DNA of 64,000 nt from Bifidobacterium breve (GTDB lineage Bacteria; Actinomycetota; Actinomycetes; Nanopelagicales; Nanopelagicaceae). Positions 1 to 8,981 of the stretch are shown piece after piece; within the stretch, counting starts at the first letter, position 1, and each line of letters begins with the position of its first letter. Made by a program: the position numbers and the translations under genes. The notes beneath the pieces were generated by a model that worked only from the letters and a program-made list of their open reading frames with translations, made no database searches and was not told where the DNA came from. The stretch lies in assembly GCA_945889195.1 (NCBI GenBank), contig CAMDBB010000004.1, positions 62,001-126,000 on the forward strand. Direction: 5' to 3'.

Positions 1-2
1 AT

Positions 3-599
3 GTAATGGGATTGAGTGTCGATGGAAGAAGGATTTATGCCAGTGGACATCCTGGCCCAGGTTCAAAGTTTCCTGAGCCTGTGGGATTAGTGCTTTCAAC
101 AAATGGGGGCAAAGACTGGAAGATGGTCTCTCTGCAAGGCACAGTAGATTTTCACCTCTTAGAAAGTAGTGGCTCTGAACTTTACGGAGCTGACTCTCAG
201 AGTGGAGACTTGTTGTACTCCAGTGACCTGGGCAAACGTTGGGCTAGCCGGGGTAAAAATACTTTTTCCGACATTGCGCTTAATCCTGCTGGAAAAGGAG
301 ATGCGCTTGCACTGAGCCAAGGGAAGTTATTCGGGACAAAAGATAGTTTCAAAACGAGTTCTGCAATTCCACTAAAGATTCAATTGACACAAATTGAATG
401 GAACTCAAAGAGGCTAGTGGCAAGTTCTGGAGCGAATCTCTTGATCTCCTCTGACATGGGACGCACTTGGAAAAAGCAGTATTCCTTTAAGAATCCGATT
501 GGAATTTTGGCTCACTCCAATGAGTTATTGGTCGCAGTTGTGGGTAGCCAGGTCTGGAAATCATCCAATGAGGGTCGCACCTTCGCGTTGGCGGAGTAA
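3..599 (+). CDS. BNR/sialidase-like repeat protein, 3' part only
   Basis: The reading frame is open to the left edge, so the N-terminus is missing. The visible 198 residues carry repeated strands of the S-x-D/N-x-G-x-x-W type (STNGGKDW, SSDLGKRW, SSDMGRTW, SSNEGRTF), which mark a beta-propeller of the BNR/sialidase/photosystem-stability-factor fold. The opening stretch (YASGHPGPG, GLVLSTNGG) resembles the F510_1955-type 'glycosyl hydrolase' group of secreted proteins. No catalytic residue set can be checked in this fragment, so enzymatic activity is not claimed. The next gene is 43 bp downstream on the same strand. Confidence 0.7.
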   Translation, partial: VMGLSVDGRRIYASGHPGPGSKFPEPVGLVLSTNGGKDWKMVSLQGTVDFHLLESSGSELYGADSQSGDLLYSSDLGKRWASRGKNTFSDIALNPAGKGDALALSQGKLFGTKDSFKTSSAIPLKIQLTQIEWNSKRLVASSGANLLISSDMGRTWKKQYSFKNPIGILAHSNELLVAVVGSQVWKSSNEGRTFALAE

Positions 600-642
600 T
601 TTTCGATGGGCACGAGCTGCTACTGCGTATTAACCTAATTTC

Positions 643-1488
643 ATGCGCCGCACACTGATCGCCTCAATTGCTCTGGCCCTTGCCGCAACGTTGGCAGCAC
701 CAGCATCTGCACATCAACCTGTCTTTCTACTTCCCACCGACACAACTCCTAACGCAGGACCACTGTTAGTCGATGGAACTGTCTCTTTTGCTATTCGCGC
801 ATCCTTTACCAAGTCAGGTCAGAAGCAAGCATTTCGCGCAGCTCTCAAAGAGGGCGATATCTTGGAAGTGCAATATCTAATTATCGATAAGAAACCAGAG
901 AAAGCTCTTAAGAACACTAAGTTACCGCAGCTTGTCATTACTTCTCCATTGGGCAAGAAATTTACGATGAAATTCACCGAACGCACCAAGTTCCTTGAAG
1001 AATACAGCCGCACAATGTATCTGTATCTCGGCCGATATTCCGCACCGGCTGAAGCTGGCATCTATCAATTTGTTGCAACTTCTCGTGCACGTGCTGCCAT
1101 CACTATTGCTGTTGGCTACCAGGAAATTCCTGGTCAAGTTCTGCGTGGTCCAGCATCTACACCACCCATGGCACAACCAACTCCGACTCCAGCAGCAGTT
1201 GCACCAACACCTAAGCCCTCACCAACTCCTGAACCAGAGATGACTACTCAAGCTGGTTACACAATGGCAAAGGTAAAAGAAAATAATTCAGCCGCTAGTT
1301 GCTGGTCTGTCATCAACGGCAACGTTTATAACCTGACTCAGTGGATCAACTCGCATCCTGGTGGACCATCTGTCATTCGCGGATTATGTGGAGTCGATGG
1401 CACATCGACATTTAATGGCAAGCACCGCGGTCAAAGTAACCCAACTTCAACTTTGGCTAGCTATCTACTTGGCCCACTTGCTAAGTAA
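643..1488 (+). CDS. Exported protein with C-terminal cytochrome b5-like heme domain
   Basis: 281 residues. A signal peptide is clear at the N-terminus (MRRTLIASIALALAATLAAPASA, cleavage near residue 23). Residues ~24-165 form an unassigned beta-rich domain. A Pro/Thr-rich linker (~165-200) leads to a cytochrome b5 domain at ~205-278, with the heme-ligand motif HPGG in 'WINSHPGGPSVIRGLCG' and a second histidine in 'FNGKHRGQ'. Cytochrome b5 domains are one-electron carriers or heme binders; here the protein would act outside the membrane. Two cysteines in the heme domain (SCWSV and GLCGV) could form a disulfide, which would suit an exported form. It is probably co-transcribed with the DCC-family gene 20 bp downstream. 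Confidence 0.8.
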   Translation: MRRTLIASIALALAATLAAPASAHQPVFLLPTDTTPNAGPLLVDGTVSFAIRASFTKSGQKQAFRAALKEGDILEVQYLIIDKKPEKALKNTKLPQLVITSPLGKKFTMKFTERTKFLEEYSRTMYLYLGRYSAPAEAGIYQFVATSRARAAITIAVGYQEIPGQVLRGPASTPPMAQPTPTPAAVAPTPKPSPTPEPEMTTQAGYTMAKVKENNSAASCWSVINGNVYNLTQWINSHPGGPSVIRGLCGVDGTSTFNGKHRGQSNPTSTLASYLLGPLAK

Positions 1489-1508
1489 TCTGCGCTAAAG
1501 TAAAAAAT

Positions 1509-1868
1509 GTGAGCATCGACGAAGCAACTCTTATCTACGATGGCGATTGCCGTCTCTGTCAGGCAAGCGTTGATTGGCTCCGCCTCAAGCTAGATATTGC
1601 TGCCGTTCCTTTTCAACGCGCAAACCTGGAACGCTTTGGATTAACCCACGAAGAATGCGCCAAAGAGGTCATTGTTCACACAAGTCGCGCCACCCATCGC
1701 GGTGCAGCGGCCGTTGCATACTTACTGCGCGCACGAGGCAATGGCCTTGCATCCTTTGTCATCACAGCATCAGGTCCGCTTGGCCGGTACGGCTATCACT
1801 GGGTTGCTACTCACCGAAATTCGCTCGCCATTACGTTACTTACACGTTTTCTCGAGCGTCAGCGCTAG
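1509..1868 (+). CDS. DCC-family (DUF393) thiol-disulfide oxidoreductase-like protein
   Basis: 119 residues, GTG start. The N-terminus has the family hallmark YDGDCRLCQASVDWL, i.e. the D-x-x-C-x-x-C motif that gives the DCC family its name, followed by a thioredoxin-like fold with 'VPFQRANLE'. Such proteins are predicted thiol-disulfide oxidoreductases; their substrates are generally unknown. It sits 20 bp after the cytochrome b5-like gene and 34 bp before an SDR gene on the same strand, so the three may be one transcript. Family assignment is firm; function is inferred from the CxxC motif only. Confidence 0.8.
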   Translation: MSIDEATLIYDGDCRLCQASVDWLRLKLDIAAVPFQRANLERFGLTHEECAKEVIVHTSRATHRGAAAVAYLLRARGNGLASFVITASGPLGRYGYHWVATHRNSLAITLLTRFLERQR

Positions 1869-1902
1869 TTTCAATCTCAAGTAAAAGACCTATCATCACA
1901 CC

Positions 1903-2682
1903 ATGTCATTAGCTCTGGTCACTGGCGCATCCCGCGGTATCGGCCGTGAAATAACTCTGGCGCTAGCCGCAACTGGTCATCACGTCATTGCGGTATCGCG
2001 CACGCCCACTGCTGAGATCAATGCCAACATCACCACAATGGCTTGCGATATCAGCGACATCAACGCAGTTACCAAACTGCAAGCAGATGTTGCATCCCAG
2101 CACGGACCAGTACACATTCTTATCAATGCAGCAGGCGTATTTGGTCCTATGGCACTGATTAAAGATTCTGATCCACGTGATTGGGTCGAGACCATCATGA
2201 TCGACACCATCGCTGCCTATTACACATCTCGTGCTTTCTTACCTGCCATGCTTGATAACAAATGGGGGCGCATCATCAATGTCAGCTCTGCAGCTGCTCT
2301 GCACCAACCAGGAAAACTCAATAGCGCCTACGCCACAGCCAAAGTTGCACTTAATCAATTCACGCGCCACTTAGCTGCAGAAATTAGCTGCTCTGGAGTA
2401 ACTGCAAATGTCATTCACCCAGGAGATGTCCGCACAGAGATGTGGGCAGATATCAAAGCGAAAGCTGATGCACTTGGCGCCGATGGCGCAGATTACAAAG
2501 CCTGGGTTGATTGGGTGGATGAAACCGGGGGAGATGCACCTACAAAAGCTGCAGACTTAATCATCAAGTTAATTAGCGATGAATCTGCAGATACCAATGG
2601 ACTCTTCTGCTGGATTGATAGCCCGCTACAAGCGCCAATCCCAAGTTGGGATAAGCCAAAAGATTCTCGTCCCTGGCTGTAA
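1903..2682 (+). CDS. Short-chain dehydrogenase/reductase (SDR)
   Basis: 259 residues, classical SDR length. The Rossmann cofactor motif TGASRGIGRE is at residues 7-16, NAAG ('LINAAGVFG') lies mid-protein, and the catalytic Ser...Tyr-x3-Lys appears as 'INVSSAAA' and 'SAYATAKVAL'. The basic residue after the glycine motif suggests NADP(H). Substrate cannot be deduced. The stop codon directly abuts the stop of the convergent Old Yellow Enzyme gene at 2683 with no room for a separate terminator. Confidence 0.85.
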   Translation: MSLALVTGASRGIGREITLALAATGHHVIAVSRTPTAEINANITTMACDISDINAVTKLQADVASQHGPVHILINAAGVFGPMALIKDSDPRDWVETIMIDTIAAYYTSRAFLPAMLDNKWGRIINVSSAAALHQPGKLNSAYATAKVALNQFTRHLAAEISCSGVTANVIHPGDVRTEMWADIKAKADALGADGADYKAWVDWVDETGGDAPTKAADLIIKLISDESADTNGLFCWIDSPLQAPIPSWDKPKDSRPWL

Positions 2683-3753
2683 CTACTTCTTTAAGGTACG
2701 AGCGCGTTCCAAACTTGTTGGCCACTTAATTGTGACTCCCAACTTCTCTGCCGCATATAAAGCCCAACGAGGATTACGTAACATCGCGCGACCTAAGAAG
2801 ATTGCATCTGCCTCTCCTGTAACCACAATGTGATCTGCCTGCTCTGGCTCAGTAATGAGGCCAACTGCTGCTGTAAGAATTCCAGTCTCTGTGCGAAGCG
2901 CCGTTGCAAAGGGAACCTGAAATCCTGGCTTCACATCAATCTTGGCGTTATGGATGGCTCCACCGCTTGAAGCATCAATCAGATCAACGCCGAGCGCCTT
3001 CAACTCTTTAGCAAGCTCAACGGAATCAATCAGATTCCAACCGCCATCTGCCCAGTCGCTGGATGAGATGCGGACAAAGAGGGGAGTACCTTCAGGAATT
3101 ACCTTGCGCACAGCGCGAACTACTTCAAGTAAGAAGCGGATACGGTTTTCAAAGCTGCCGCCGTATTCATCGGTGCGATCATTAATGAGCGGTGAATAGA
3201 ACTGATGTAACAAGTAACCATGTGCTGCATGGATTTCAATAATATCGAAGCCAGCTTTCACGGCACGCACCGCTGCATCTGCAAATGATTGAACCAGCCC
3301 GGCAATTTCGGCAACGGTTAGCGCGCGAGGTACTGGATATCCCTCAAATGCCCGAGCAGTAGAGGAGACCGCCTGCCATCCACCTTCTGCAGGGCTAGCC
3401 ATTAAATGGTCATCCCAAGGCTTCATCGTTGATGCTTTATTTCCTGCGTGAGCTAATTGAATTCCCATCTTTACGCCAAAGCGATGAGCGAACTCAATCA
3501 TCGGAACAAAGGCTTGCGCATGTGCTTCATCTTCAATCGATGGACAGCCAATAGAGATACGACCTTCAGGCACTACTCCTGTTGCTTCAACCATAATCAA
3601 CCCTGGTCCACCACTTGCAAAAGCACCTAGGTGCACTTGATGCCACTGCCCAACCACGCCATTAACAGCTTCGTACTGACACATCGGTGAAACCCAAGCG
3701 CGGTTAGAAAATTCAACATCTCGGATTTGCAACGAATCAAATAAGTGGGTCAT
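2683..3753 (-). CDS. NADH:flavin oxidoreductase, Old Yellow Enzyme family (YqjM-like)
   Basis: 356 residues. TIM-barrel flavin enzyme with OYE signatures: '[17 protein letters not shown]' at the N-terminus (the Cys here is the YqjM-class redox-tuning cysteine), '[10 protein letters not shown]', and '[18 protein letters not shown]', which carries the substrate-binding His pair (H-A-A-H). The C-terminal phosphate-binding segment is '[16 protein letters not shown]'. OYEs reduce activated C=C bonds with NADPH/FMN; the thermophilic-like YqjM subclass is typical of Gram-positives. It is convergent with the SDR gene and divergent from the small zinc-ribbon gene at 3835. The physiological substrate is unknown. 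Confidence 0.88.
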   Translation of the reverse strand: MTHLFDSLQIRDVEFSNRAWVSPMCQYEAVNGVVGQWHQVHLGAFASGGPGLIMVEATGVVPEGRISIGCPSIEDEAHAQAFVPMIEFAHRFGVKMGIQLAHAGNKASTMKPWDDHLMASPAEGGWQAVSSTARAFEGYPVPRALTVAEIAGLVQSFADAAVRAVKAGFDIIEIHAAHGYLLHQFYSPLINDRTDEYGGSFENRIRFLLEVVRAVRKVIPEGTPLFVRISSSDWADGGWNLIDSVELAKELKALGVDLIDASSGGAIHNAKIDVKPGFQVPFATALRTETGILTAAVGLITEPEQADHIVVTGEADAIFLGRAMLRNPRWALYAAEKLGVTIKWPTSLERARTLKK

Positions 3754-3834
3754 ATAGACAGGCTACTCGCAGCAACCTCACGCACTTCACCAGATCGCTA
3801 TGAAGTGCATTACCAAACTAGTAACCTTCAACCT

Positions 3835-3972
3835 ATGCAGGCGAAGATAAAGAACGGATTCCCACCGAAGACCTGCGAACGTTGTGGCCGCCCCTTTGAA
3901 TGGCGCAAGAAATGGGCGCGCGATTGGGAGAAGGTGAAGTATTGCTCAGAGAAATGTAAAGCGGGAAAGTAG
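3835..3972 (+). CDS. Small DUF2256-type zinc-ribbon protein
   Basis: 45 residues from the ATG at 3835. The longer frame beginning at 3745 would overlap the start of the divergent OYE gene and adds nothing conserved, so the shorter start is preferred. The sequence [16 protein letters not shown]...KYCSEKCK is the DUF2256 pattern: two CxxC pairs around a basic, Trp-rich core. Genes of this family are often near cryptochrome/photolyase genes but none is visible here. Function is unknown; probably nucleic-acid or protein binding. Confidence 0.75.
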   Translation: MQAKIKNGFPPKTCERCGRPFEWRKKWARDWEKVKYCSEKCKAGK

Positions 3973-3979
3973 TTAGCTA

Positions 3980-4393
3980 CTAACCAATCGTGACAACGCC
4001 GCGGCTGACCTTTACCGGCACTTTACGTAGCGCAGTAGTTGCAGGTCCGAATTCCAGAGCTCCATTGATTGCAAACTTAGATTCATGAGCTGAGCAGAAC
4101 CATCCTGCGTCATTTCGCTCAACTGTTACACCTTGATGAGGGCAGAGCAATGAAAATGCTGAGAAGGTGGAAGGGCCAGATCGGAATAAACCGACTGGCT
4201 GGCCCTTCACCTGCCCAATAGCTACAGAACTTCCCACATCAACAATCTTCGCCGCATTTTTTATTTTGAAAGAGAGACGTCCCTTAGGTAGCTTCTTCAC
4301 CAAAGTTGCAGCCTCGGCAGAGATTGGCACCATCGAAAGGGCTGCGATTCCGCACATCCCCGTTAAAAGTGCACGACGTGAGAGTTCTGTCAT
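3980..4393 (-). CDS. Exported Rieske [2Fe-2S] domain protein
   Basis: 137 residues. The N-terminus 'ELSRRALLTGMCGIAALS' resembles a Tat signal (twin arginine RR before a hydrophobic stretch), fitting export of a folded Fe-S protein. The cluster ligands are seen as C-P-H ('LLCPHQGVTVE') and C-x-x-H ('GWFCSAHESKF'), the two halves of a Rieske site. Only a single soluble domain is present, so this is an electron-transfer or ferredoxin-like Rieske protein, not the bc1 subunit. It follows the secreted protein gene at 4397 with 3 bp between them, indicating one operon. Confidence 0.85.
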   Translation of the reverse strand: MTELSRRALLTGMCGIAALSMVPISAEAATLVKKLPKGRLSFKIKNAAKIVDVGSSVAIGQVKGQPVGLFRSGPSTFSAFSLLCPHQGVTVERNDAGWFCSAHESKFAINGALEFGPATTALRKVPVKVSRGVVTIG

Positions 4394-4396
4394 TTT

Positions 4397-5023
4397 TTAC
4401 TTCTTTCCTGATATCTTGCTATACAAAGTCACATCTGCAGTTGCAAATGCAGCACCCTCTGGAAGTGCTCCTTCAGGTAAACCTAGCAATGAGACAAGAG
4501 CTGCTGCAATACCTGGGGCTAGTGAGATTGCTGCTCCCTTGTAGGCAGTTGTGCGTAGCTTTGCCTTGCGATCATTGGTGACCGCTGCCTTGAGCGATCC
4601 GCCATTGGTGATAGAAAGAGTTGTCATCGCTGATGTTCCCACTTGTGGAATGACTGTGCTGATTGTTCCAGCAGCCAAATCAATCAACGGATTTTGAAGT
4701 ACAACCTGCTTATCGTTGGTTGTGTTGTGGAAGACGATGTTGCTTCCTACGTGAGCAACGCCAGCCTTGGTGTTAGTGATTGGGATATGAAAGACCACCT
4801 GGCTATTGGCTGCATTAAGTGATTCGCCAATAACTGCAGAAGTTGCTCCACCCTGAGCGTAAACAACGACGCCAGCGCTCTCAAGAAGTGAGGTAATCCC
4901 TGCAACTGTCTTCATATGCGTCATGCTCTGATTAGCCTTGGCATCTGCAACACCGTGGCTCATGCCAAAGGTTGTAAAAACTGTGACAGCAATAGCACTT
5001 GCAATAATTCGTGCGCGCTTCAT
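4397..5023 (-). CDS. Secreted protein of unknown function
   Basis: 208 residues from the ATG at 5023; the longer frame to 5080 lacks a signal-like start, whereas MKRARIIASAIAVTVFTTFGMSHGVADA from 5023 is a good signal peptide. A second hydrophobic region near residues 175-200 (ISLAPGIAAALVSLLGLPEG) may be membrane-associated. The mature part has repeated beta-type strands (VVFHIPITNTK, IVFHNTTNDKQ). I do not recognise a family. The Rieske gene follows at 3 bp, so the pair may form an extracytoplasmic redox unit; this is inference from gene order. Confidence 0.6.
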   Translation of the reverse strand: MKRARIIASAIAVTVFTTFGMSHGVADAKANQSMTHMKTVAGITSLLESAGVVVYAQGGATSAVIGESLNAANSQVVFHIPITNTKAGVAHVGSNIVFHNTTNDKQVVLQNPLIDLAAGTISTVIPQVGTSAMTTLSITNGGSLKAAVTNDRKAKLRTTAYKGAAISLAPGIAAALVSLLGLPEGALPEGAAFATADVTLYSKISGKK

Positions 5024-5116
5024 CTGATCTCCATTTCGTAATCGAATCGCTAAGGTAAGTGCGCCCCAGTACCCTCGCAACTTGAACTCCCTGCACCCTC
5101 AGGTAGTCTCTGTCAC

Positions 5117-5950
5117 ATGCCTGAGCTGCCAGAGGTAGAAACGGTTAGACGCGGCCTGCAGCACCTCATCACAGGATTTCGCATCACCGCAGCCCACGAT
5201 CTACACCCACGCGCACTCAAACCTGAATCCATTGCACCGCTTCACACACTCAACGGTGCAAAAATCACCGGTACCAATCGCCGTGGAAAATTTATGTGGA
5301 TCACACTCAATCGCCCCTACGTATTAGTTGCCCACCTTGGTATGAGCGGACAATTTCTTATCCACCAGAAAGATCGCCCACAAGCCACACATATCCGCGC
5401 GCAATTTCAATTGAAGAAGCCGCTGCGCAACTTAGAACTGGTCTTTAACGACCAGCGCACCTTTGGTTGGCTCTCCATTGAAGAGTTAACAAATAACGTT
5501 CCCACATCCGCCCAACACATCGCTCCAGACCCATTTGATCCACTCTTTGACAAGGGCGCAACAGTCAAGAACTACCTACGTCGTAATATCAAGATTAAGA
5601 CTGCACTACTTAACCAAGAGATCATGTCTGGCGTTGGCAATATCTACGCCGATGAAACCTTATGGCGGGCAAAGGTGCATCCAGAAGTCCTCACATCAGA
5701 GCTGTCACCTAAGAAGATTGCCACCATCATCGATTACGCAACAGCGGTAATGAGTGAAGCCATCAAGCAAGGTGGCACATCCTTTGATGATCTCTATATC
5801 AACGTTAATGGCGAAAGCGGTTTCTTCGAGCAATCACTCGCTGCCTACGGACAAGAAGCCGAACCTTGCCCACGATGCGGAACTCCGATTAAGCGCATCA
5901 CCTTCGGCGCACGTTCTTCACACTTCTGCCCTCGCTGCCAGAAGCGTTAG
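5117..5950 (+). CDS. mutM: Formamidopyrimidine-DNA glycosylase (Fpg/MutM)
   Basis: 277 residues. The N-terminal PELPEVETVRRGL contains the catalytic proline (P2 after Met removal) and Glu3 of the Fpg/Nei family. The beta-hairpin lysine is in 'NRRGKFMWI', the H2TH region reads 'NYLRRNIKIKTALLNQEIMSGVGNIYADE', and the C-terminal zinc finger has CPRCG...CPRC. Full length for the family. It excises 8-oxoguanine and formamidopyrimidines and nicks the abasic site, in base-excision repair. No neighbour is obviously linked to it. Confidence 0.95.
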   Translation: MPELPEVETVRRGLQHLITGFRITAAHDLHPRALKPESIAPLHTLNGAKITGTNRRGKFMWITLNRPYVLVAHLGMSGQFLIHQKDRPQATHIRAQFQLKKPLRNLELVFNDQRTFGWLSIEELTNNVPTSAQHIAPDPFDPLFDKGATVKNYLRRNIKIKTALLNQEIMSGVGNIYADETLWRAKVHPEVLTSELSPKKIATIIDYATAVMSEAIKQGGTSFDDLYINVNGESGFFEQSLAAYGQEAEPCPRCGTPIKRITFGARSSHFCPRCQKR

Positions 5951-5952
5951 AT

Positions 5953-6171
5953 TCAAATCTCGGCAAACTTTTTCAAATCAGATAAAAGCTGATTGAGATT
6001 TTCATTCATAATTCCACCATTGGGAAATTCTTCTGTAGTTTTGATAACTCGGCCATCGGATAATGTAAATTCAAATACAGCTTTTAGAATAGGCGAGTAG
6101 GGTGGTTCGCCTATCTCTCTTGAAATGATTCGTATTGAAATTACATCGCCGGGATTTAACCGGCGGGCCAC
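5953..6171 (-). CDS. Small unknown protein
   Basis: 72 residues, GTG start at 6171 overlapping the last base of the upstream small gene's stop (TAGTG arrangement), so translation is probably coupled. The sequence is beta-rich (DVISIRIISREIG, AVFEFTLSDGRVIKTTEEF) and contains no motif that I recognise. A plausible partner of the protein encoded just upstream. Confidence 0.5.
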   Translation of the reverse strand: MARRLNPGDVISIRIISREIGEPPYSPILKAVFEFTLSDGRVIKTTEEFPNGGIMNENLNQLLSDLKKFAEI

Positions 6172-6347
6172 TAACTTTTTTCTCGAATTATTACTTGTGT
6201 GACTTTTCCTTGAATCCCACCAAAATTCGTGAATTCCTCCAGCGCAGCTGCATCTCCATTAACGATTTTTACGATTAACTCAGGGTTATTTCGTGCATGC
6301 TCCATACGCAACTTGCTTATCTCTTCGGGAGTTAGTGGGGTATTCAT
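6171..6347 (-). CDS. Small unknown protein
   Basis: 58 residues from the ATG at 6347 (MNTPLTPEEISKLRMEHA). The longer frame to 6422 starts with a Cys-rich stretch unlike the rest and is not preferred. The N-terminal half is helical and charged (EEISKLRMEHARNNPELIVKI). It is coupled with the 72-residue gene downstream through overlapping stop/start. No family recognised. Confidence 0.45.
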   Translation of the reverse strand: MNTPLTPEEISKLRMEHARNNPELIVKIVNGDAAALEEFTNFGGIQGKVTQVIIREKS

Positions 6348-6438
6348 TTCTTTATCTTTCAATCTATTCACATTTCTCATGGAGGAGATGTTAATTATCT
6401 CCCCGCAACACAGATTATTCAATAACCAAACCTGTGGA

Positions 6439-7581
6439 TTACTTTATGTAGATATTTCGAACTTGAGAATTACTGACGGTAATCAAATTACCTGCATCGG
6501 TAGTTGCAAGGAGCGAACCGTTACTTAACACCTCAAGATCGCGAATGCGCTCACCCATATCAACGCGCACACTTTCAACCACTTCAAACTTCTCATTGAC
6601 CTTCATAAAGACCAAGACCTCTTCACGCAAAGTCCCAAGCACCAACGCCCGACCCCAACTGCCCCAACCCGCCACAGGTAACTGCACCAATTCAGTCGGT
6701 GCAATTGATGGCACCCAATAGGTAATCGGCTCTAGATATCCCTCATGCGTTCCCGTCTTACTCGGCTTCACATAATCACCCGAGCTATATGGCTGCCCAT
6801 AAGAAACAAATGGCCACCCATAGTCGCCACCTTCTTTAATCACATTTATCTCATCGCCGCCACGTGGCCCATGTTCTGCAGCCAGCAACACCTTCTTATC
6901 AAATGAAACTATCCCTTGCGGATTGCGATGTCCCTGAGAAACCTTCACCGCCGACTTCGCACTCACCTTGACGATCGAACCTCAATCACCACGCTTGGCA
7001 CGGTTATCAATCTCGGTATAGCCCAAATCCCCGATAGTCACATAGGCACTGTTCTTATCTATTACCTCAAAGCGCCCCGCCGTGTGCTGGACGGCCGAGA
7101 CCGGAACACATGGCTGAGTCACAAACCAATTGCGAACAAAACTAACGCGCTGCTTCTTACGGTCATAGTTCAGCTCATCTATTGCAATCTCAACACATGA
7201 ACCACCTGCACCTAGGCGCGGATAGGAAATCAGTAACTTCGCAGAGCTTACGCTCTCAGATAAGACAGCAATATCGTTTATCGCAAAACGTGAATCATCT
7301 TGGCGCCGATTAGCCGGAATAAAGCTTCCGAGCGATCGCAACGCTGTCTTTGCCTTATTCCACGTCAGAATCTCGCCACCACTGCGCCCACCACCGAGCA
7401 AGACAGTGTCATCTTTTAATAGCGCAAGCGCCGGCCCTCGTGAATTACCACCTTCAGTAACAGCCTTAGTTATCGCTTTGGAGTCAATAGTTAAAGCAAC
7501 TGTTCCATCTTTAAAGTCTGCAGCGTGAGCCGCTGGTGTAAAAGTAAGAATTAATAAAAGTACCACTAACAAACCTTTCAT
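6439..7581 (-). pseudogene. Glucose/sorbosone dehydrogenase-like protein interrupted by one in-frame TGA
   Basis: Read from the ATG at 7581, a signal peptide (MKGLLVVLLLILTFTPAAHA) is followed by a beta-propeller of the PQQ-dependent soluble sugar dehydrogenase type. Frame is kept throughout, but codon 200 is TGA at 6982-6984 (...NRAKRGD-stop-GSIVKVSAKS...). Past the stop the family continues well: 'GHRNPQGIVSF', 'AEHGPRGGDEINVI', 'GGDYGWPFVSYG' are the hallmark blocks. Without the stop the protein would be 380 residues. TGG (Trp) to TGA is the simplest single change. It is either a recent nonsense mutation, a base-call error, or, less likely, readthrough. Two products of 199 and ~175 residues are otherwise predicted. 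Confidence 0.75.
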
Positions 7582-7699
7582 GCCACCAATTTATCAGGTC
7601 GATAAATTTAACGCCCGGTGAATTCTAAAATTCCTTGCCGTGAGATGCCGAGATGTTTACCAATCATTAGGTCACATGTCACCGATTAGAAGTCCAGTT

Positions 7700-7725
7700 T
7701 TAACTGACGCAGCGTTAACTGCGCC
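7700..7725 (+). promoter_or_regulatory. Direct repeat upstream of ABC operon, possible regulator site
   Basis: TTAACTGACGC (7700-7710) and TTAACTGCGCC (7715-7725) form an imperfect direct repeat with a 15-bp period, just before the ribosome site of the substrate-binding protein gene. A GTCACATGTCACC repeat lies at 7671-7683. Direct repeats upstream of phosphate-compound uptake genes recall PhoP boxes of Actinobacteria, but the match to a known consensus is not good. Confidence 0.3.
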
Positions 7726-7741
7726 CGACCAAAGGAGTCAC

Positions 7742-8869
7742 ATGAAGAAAAATATGCTTCGTGGAGTGATCGGCATCGCGCTGACACTTTCACTTTCAAC
7801 ACCTTTCGTTGTAGCGCAGGCTGCAACGAAGGCCCCTGCGAAGGCCACATCGGCAAAGGATGTCGGTGGCCTCAAGGAACTTATCAAGCTCGCAAAGGCT
7901 GAAGGCGAACTCAACACAATCGCCCTTCCTGATTACTGGGCAAACTACGGCAACGTCATTAAGGCGTTCGAAAAGAAGTACGGCATCAAGGTCAATTCAT
8001 ATGACCCTGAAGCAAGCTCAGCTGAAGAGTTAGTTGCCGTCCGTACTCTCAAGGGACAAGATCGCATGCCAGATGTTGTTGACGTCGGACTTCAATTTGC
8101 AGTCCAGGGCGCACAAGAAGGACTGTGGGCGCCTTACAAGGTTTCAACTTGGAACGACATTCCAGCAGCAGCCAAAGAGCCAAACGGCCTCTGGTTCTCT
8201 GACTACGGCGGGTACATTGCAATCGGCTATGACGCAAACTTGGTAAAGACCCCACCAACTTCATTTACTGATCTGCTTAACCCAATCTATAAGAATCAAG
8301 TTGCTCTTAACGGCGACCCAACTTCTTCAAACTCTGCTTTCCTTTCAGTCCTAGCAACTTCAGTTGCAGCGGGCAAGGGAATCAAGGGTGCGAATAACAT
8401 CCAGTACGGTTTGGATTACTTCAAGAAGTTGAAGGAGTCAGGCAACTTTGTACCGGTCGCAGCTACACCTGCAACTGTTGCACAGGGCCAGACTCCAATC
8501 CTGCTTGACTGGGATTACCTCCATGGCAAGTACAAGGCTCAAGAAAGCAATGTTGACTGGAAGGTCGTCGTTCCATCTGATGCTCTGCTCGGTGGTTTCT
8601 ACGCACAAGCAGTTGTAAAGAACTCACCACACCCAGCTGCAGCTCGTCTGTGGCAAGAGTTCCTCTACAGCGATGAAGGTCAGAACTTGTGGCTACAAGG
8701 TGGAGCTCGTCCAATCCGTCTTGATGCGATGGTGAAGGCGAAGAAGCACAACGCAACTGCGTATGCCAACTTGCCTGCTACGCCTAAGGGTGTAACACCA
8801 GTATTTCCTTCACTACAGCAGCAACTTTTGGCAAAGGCAACTCTCACCCCAGCCTGGCCAAAACTCTAA
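7742..8869 (+). CDS. ABC transporter substrate-binding protein (family 1, polyamine/iron/phosphonate type)
   Basis: 375 residues from the ATG at 7742, chosen over the longer frame because AAAGGAG lies just upstream and because MKKNMLRGVIGIALTLSLSTPFVVAQA is a signal peptide. The mature protein has the type-II periplasmic-binding fold ('FEKKYGIKVN', 'MPDVVDVGLQFA', 'PPTSFTDLLNPIYKNQVAL', 'SDEGQNLWLQGGARPIR'). It is the first gene of a five-gene operon with two permeases, an ATPase and a metallophosphoesterase. The phosphoesterase partner suggests a phosphorylated organic ligand; the sequence alone does not identify it. Confidence 0.88.
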   Translation: MKKNMLRGVIGIALTLSLSTPFVVAQAATKAPAKATSAKDVGGLKELIKLAKAEGELNTIALPDYWANYGNVIKAFEKKYGIKVNSYDPEASSAEELVAVRTLKGQDRMPDVVDVGLQFAVQGAQEGLWAPYKVSTWNDIPAAAKEPNGLWFSDYGGYIAIGYDANLVKTPPTSFTDLLNPIYKNQVALNGDPTSSNSAFLSVLATSVAAGKGIKGANNIQYGLDYFKKLKESGNFVPVAATPATVAQGQTPILLDWDYLHGKYKAQESNVDWKVVVPSDALLGGFYAQAVVKNSPHPAAARLWQEFLYSDEGQNLWLQGGARPIRLDAMVKAKKHNATAYANLPATPKGVTPVFPSLQQQLLAKATLTPAWPKL

Positions 8870-8893
8870 ATCCAAACTCTCCAAGGAGTTAAC

Positions 8894-8938
8894 GGTGAAG
8901 GGTGGCGAAGTTTCAAGGTGCTTCGCCGCCCTTTCACC
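8894..8938 (+). repeat. Long intergenic stem-loop between binding protein and permease genes
   Basis: GGTGAAGGGTGGCGAAG pairs with CTTCGCCGCCCTTTCACC across a 10-base loop (one bulge, one G-U). No T-run follows, so it is more likely an mRNA-stabilising or attenuating hairpin that raises the binding protein over the permeases than a full terminator. Confidence 0.65.
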
Positions 8939-8981
8939 ATTGAACACGGAATTTTTCAACGATTTAAGAATCGAGATGTGA

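Noticed and set aside
922-1243. Overlapping ORFs in other frames across the cytochrome b5 gene
   Set aside because: Low-complexity shadows (Gln/His/Leu-rich) of the real frame with no ribosome site or family match.
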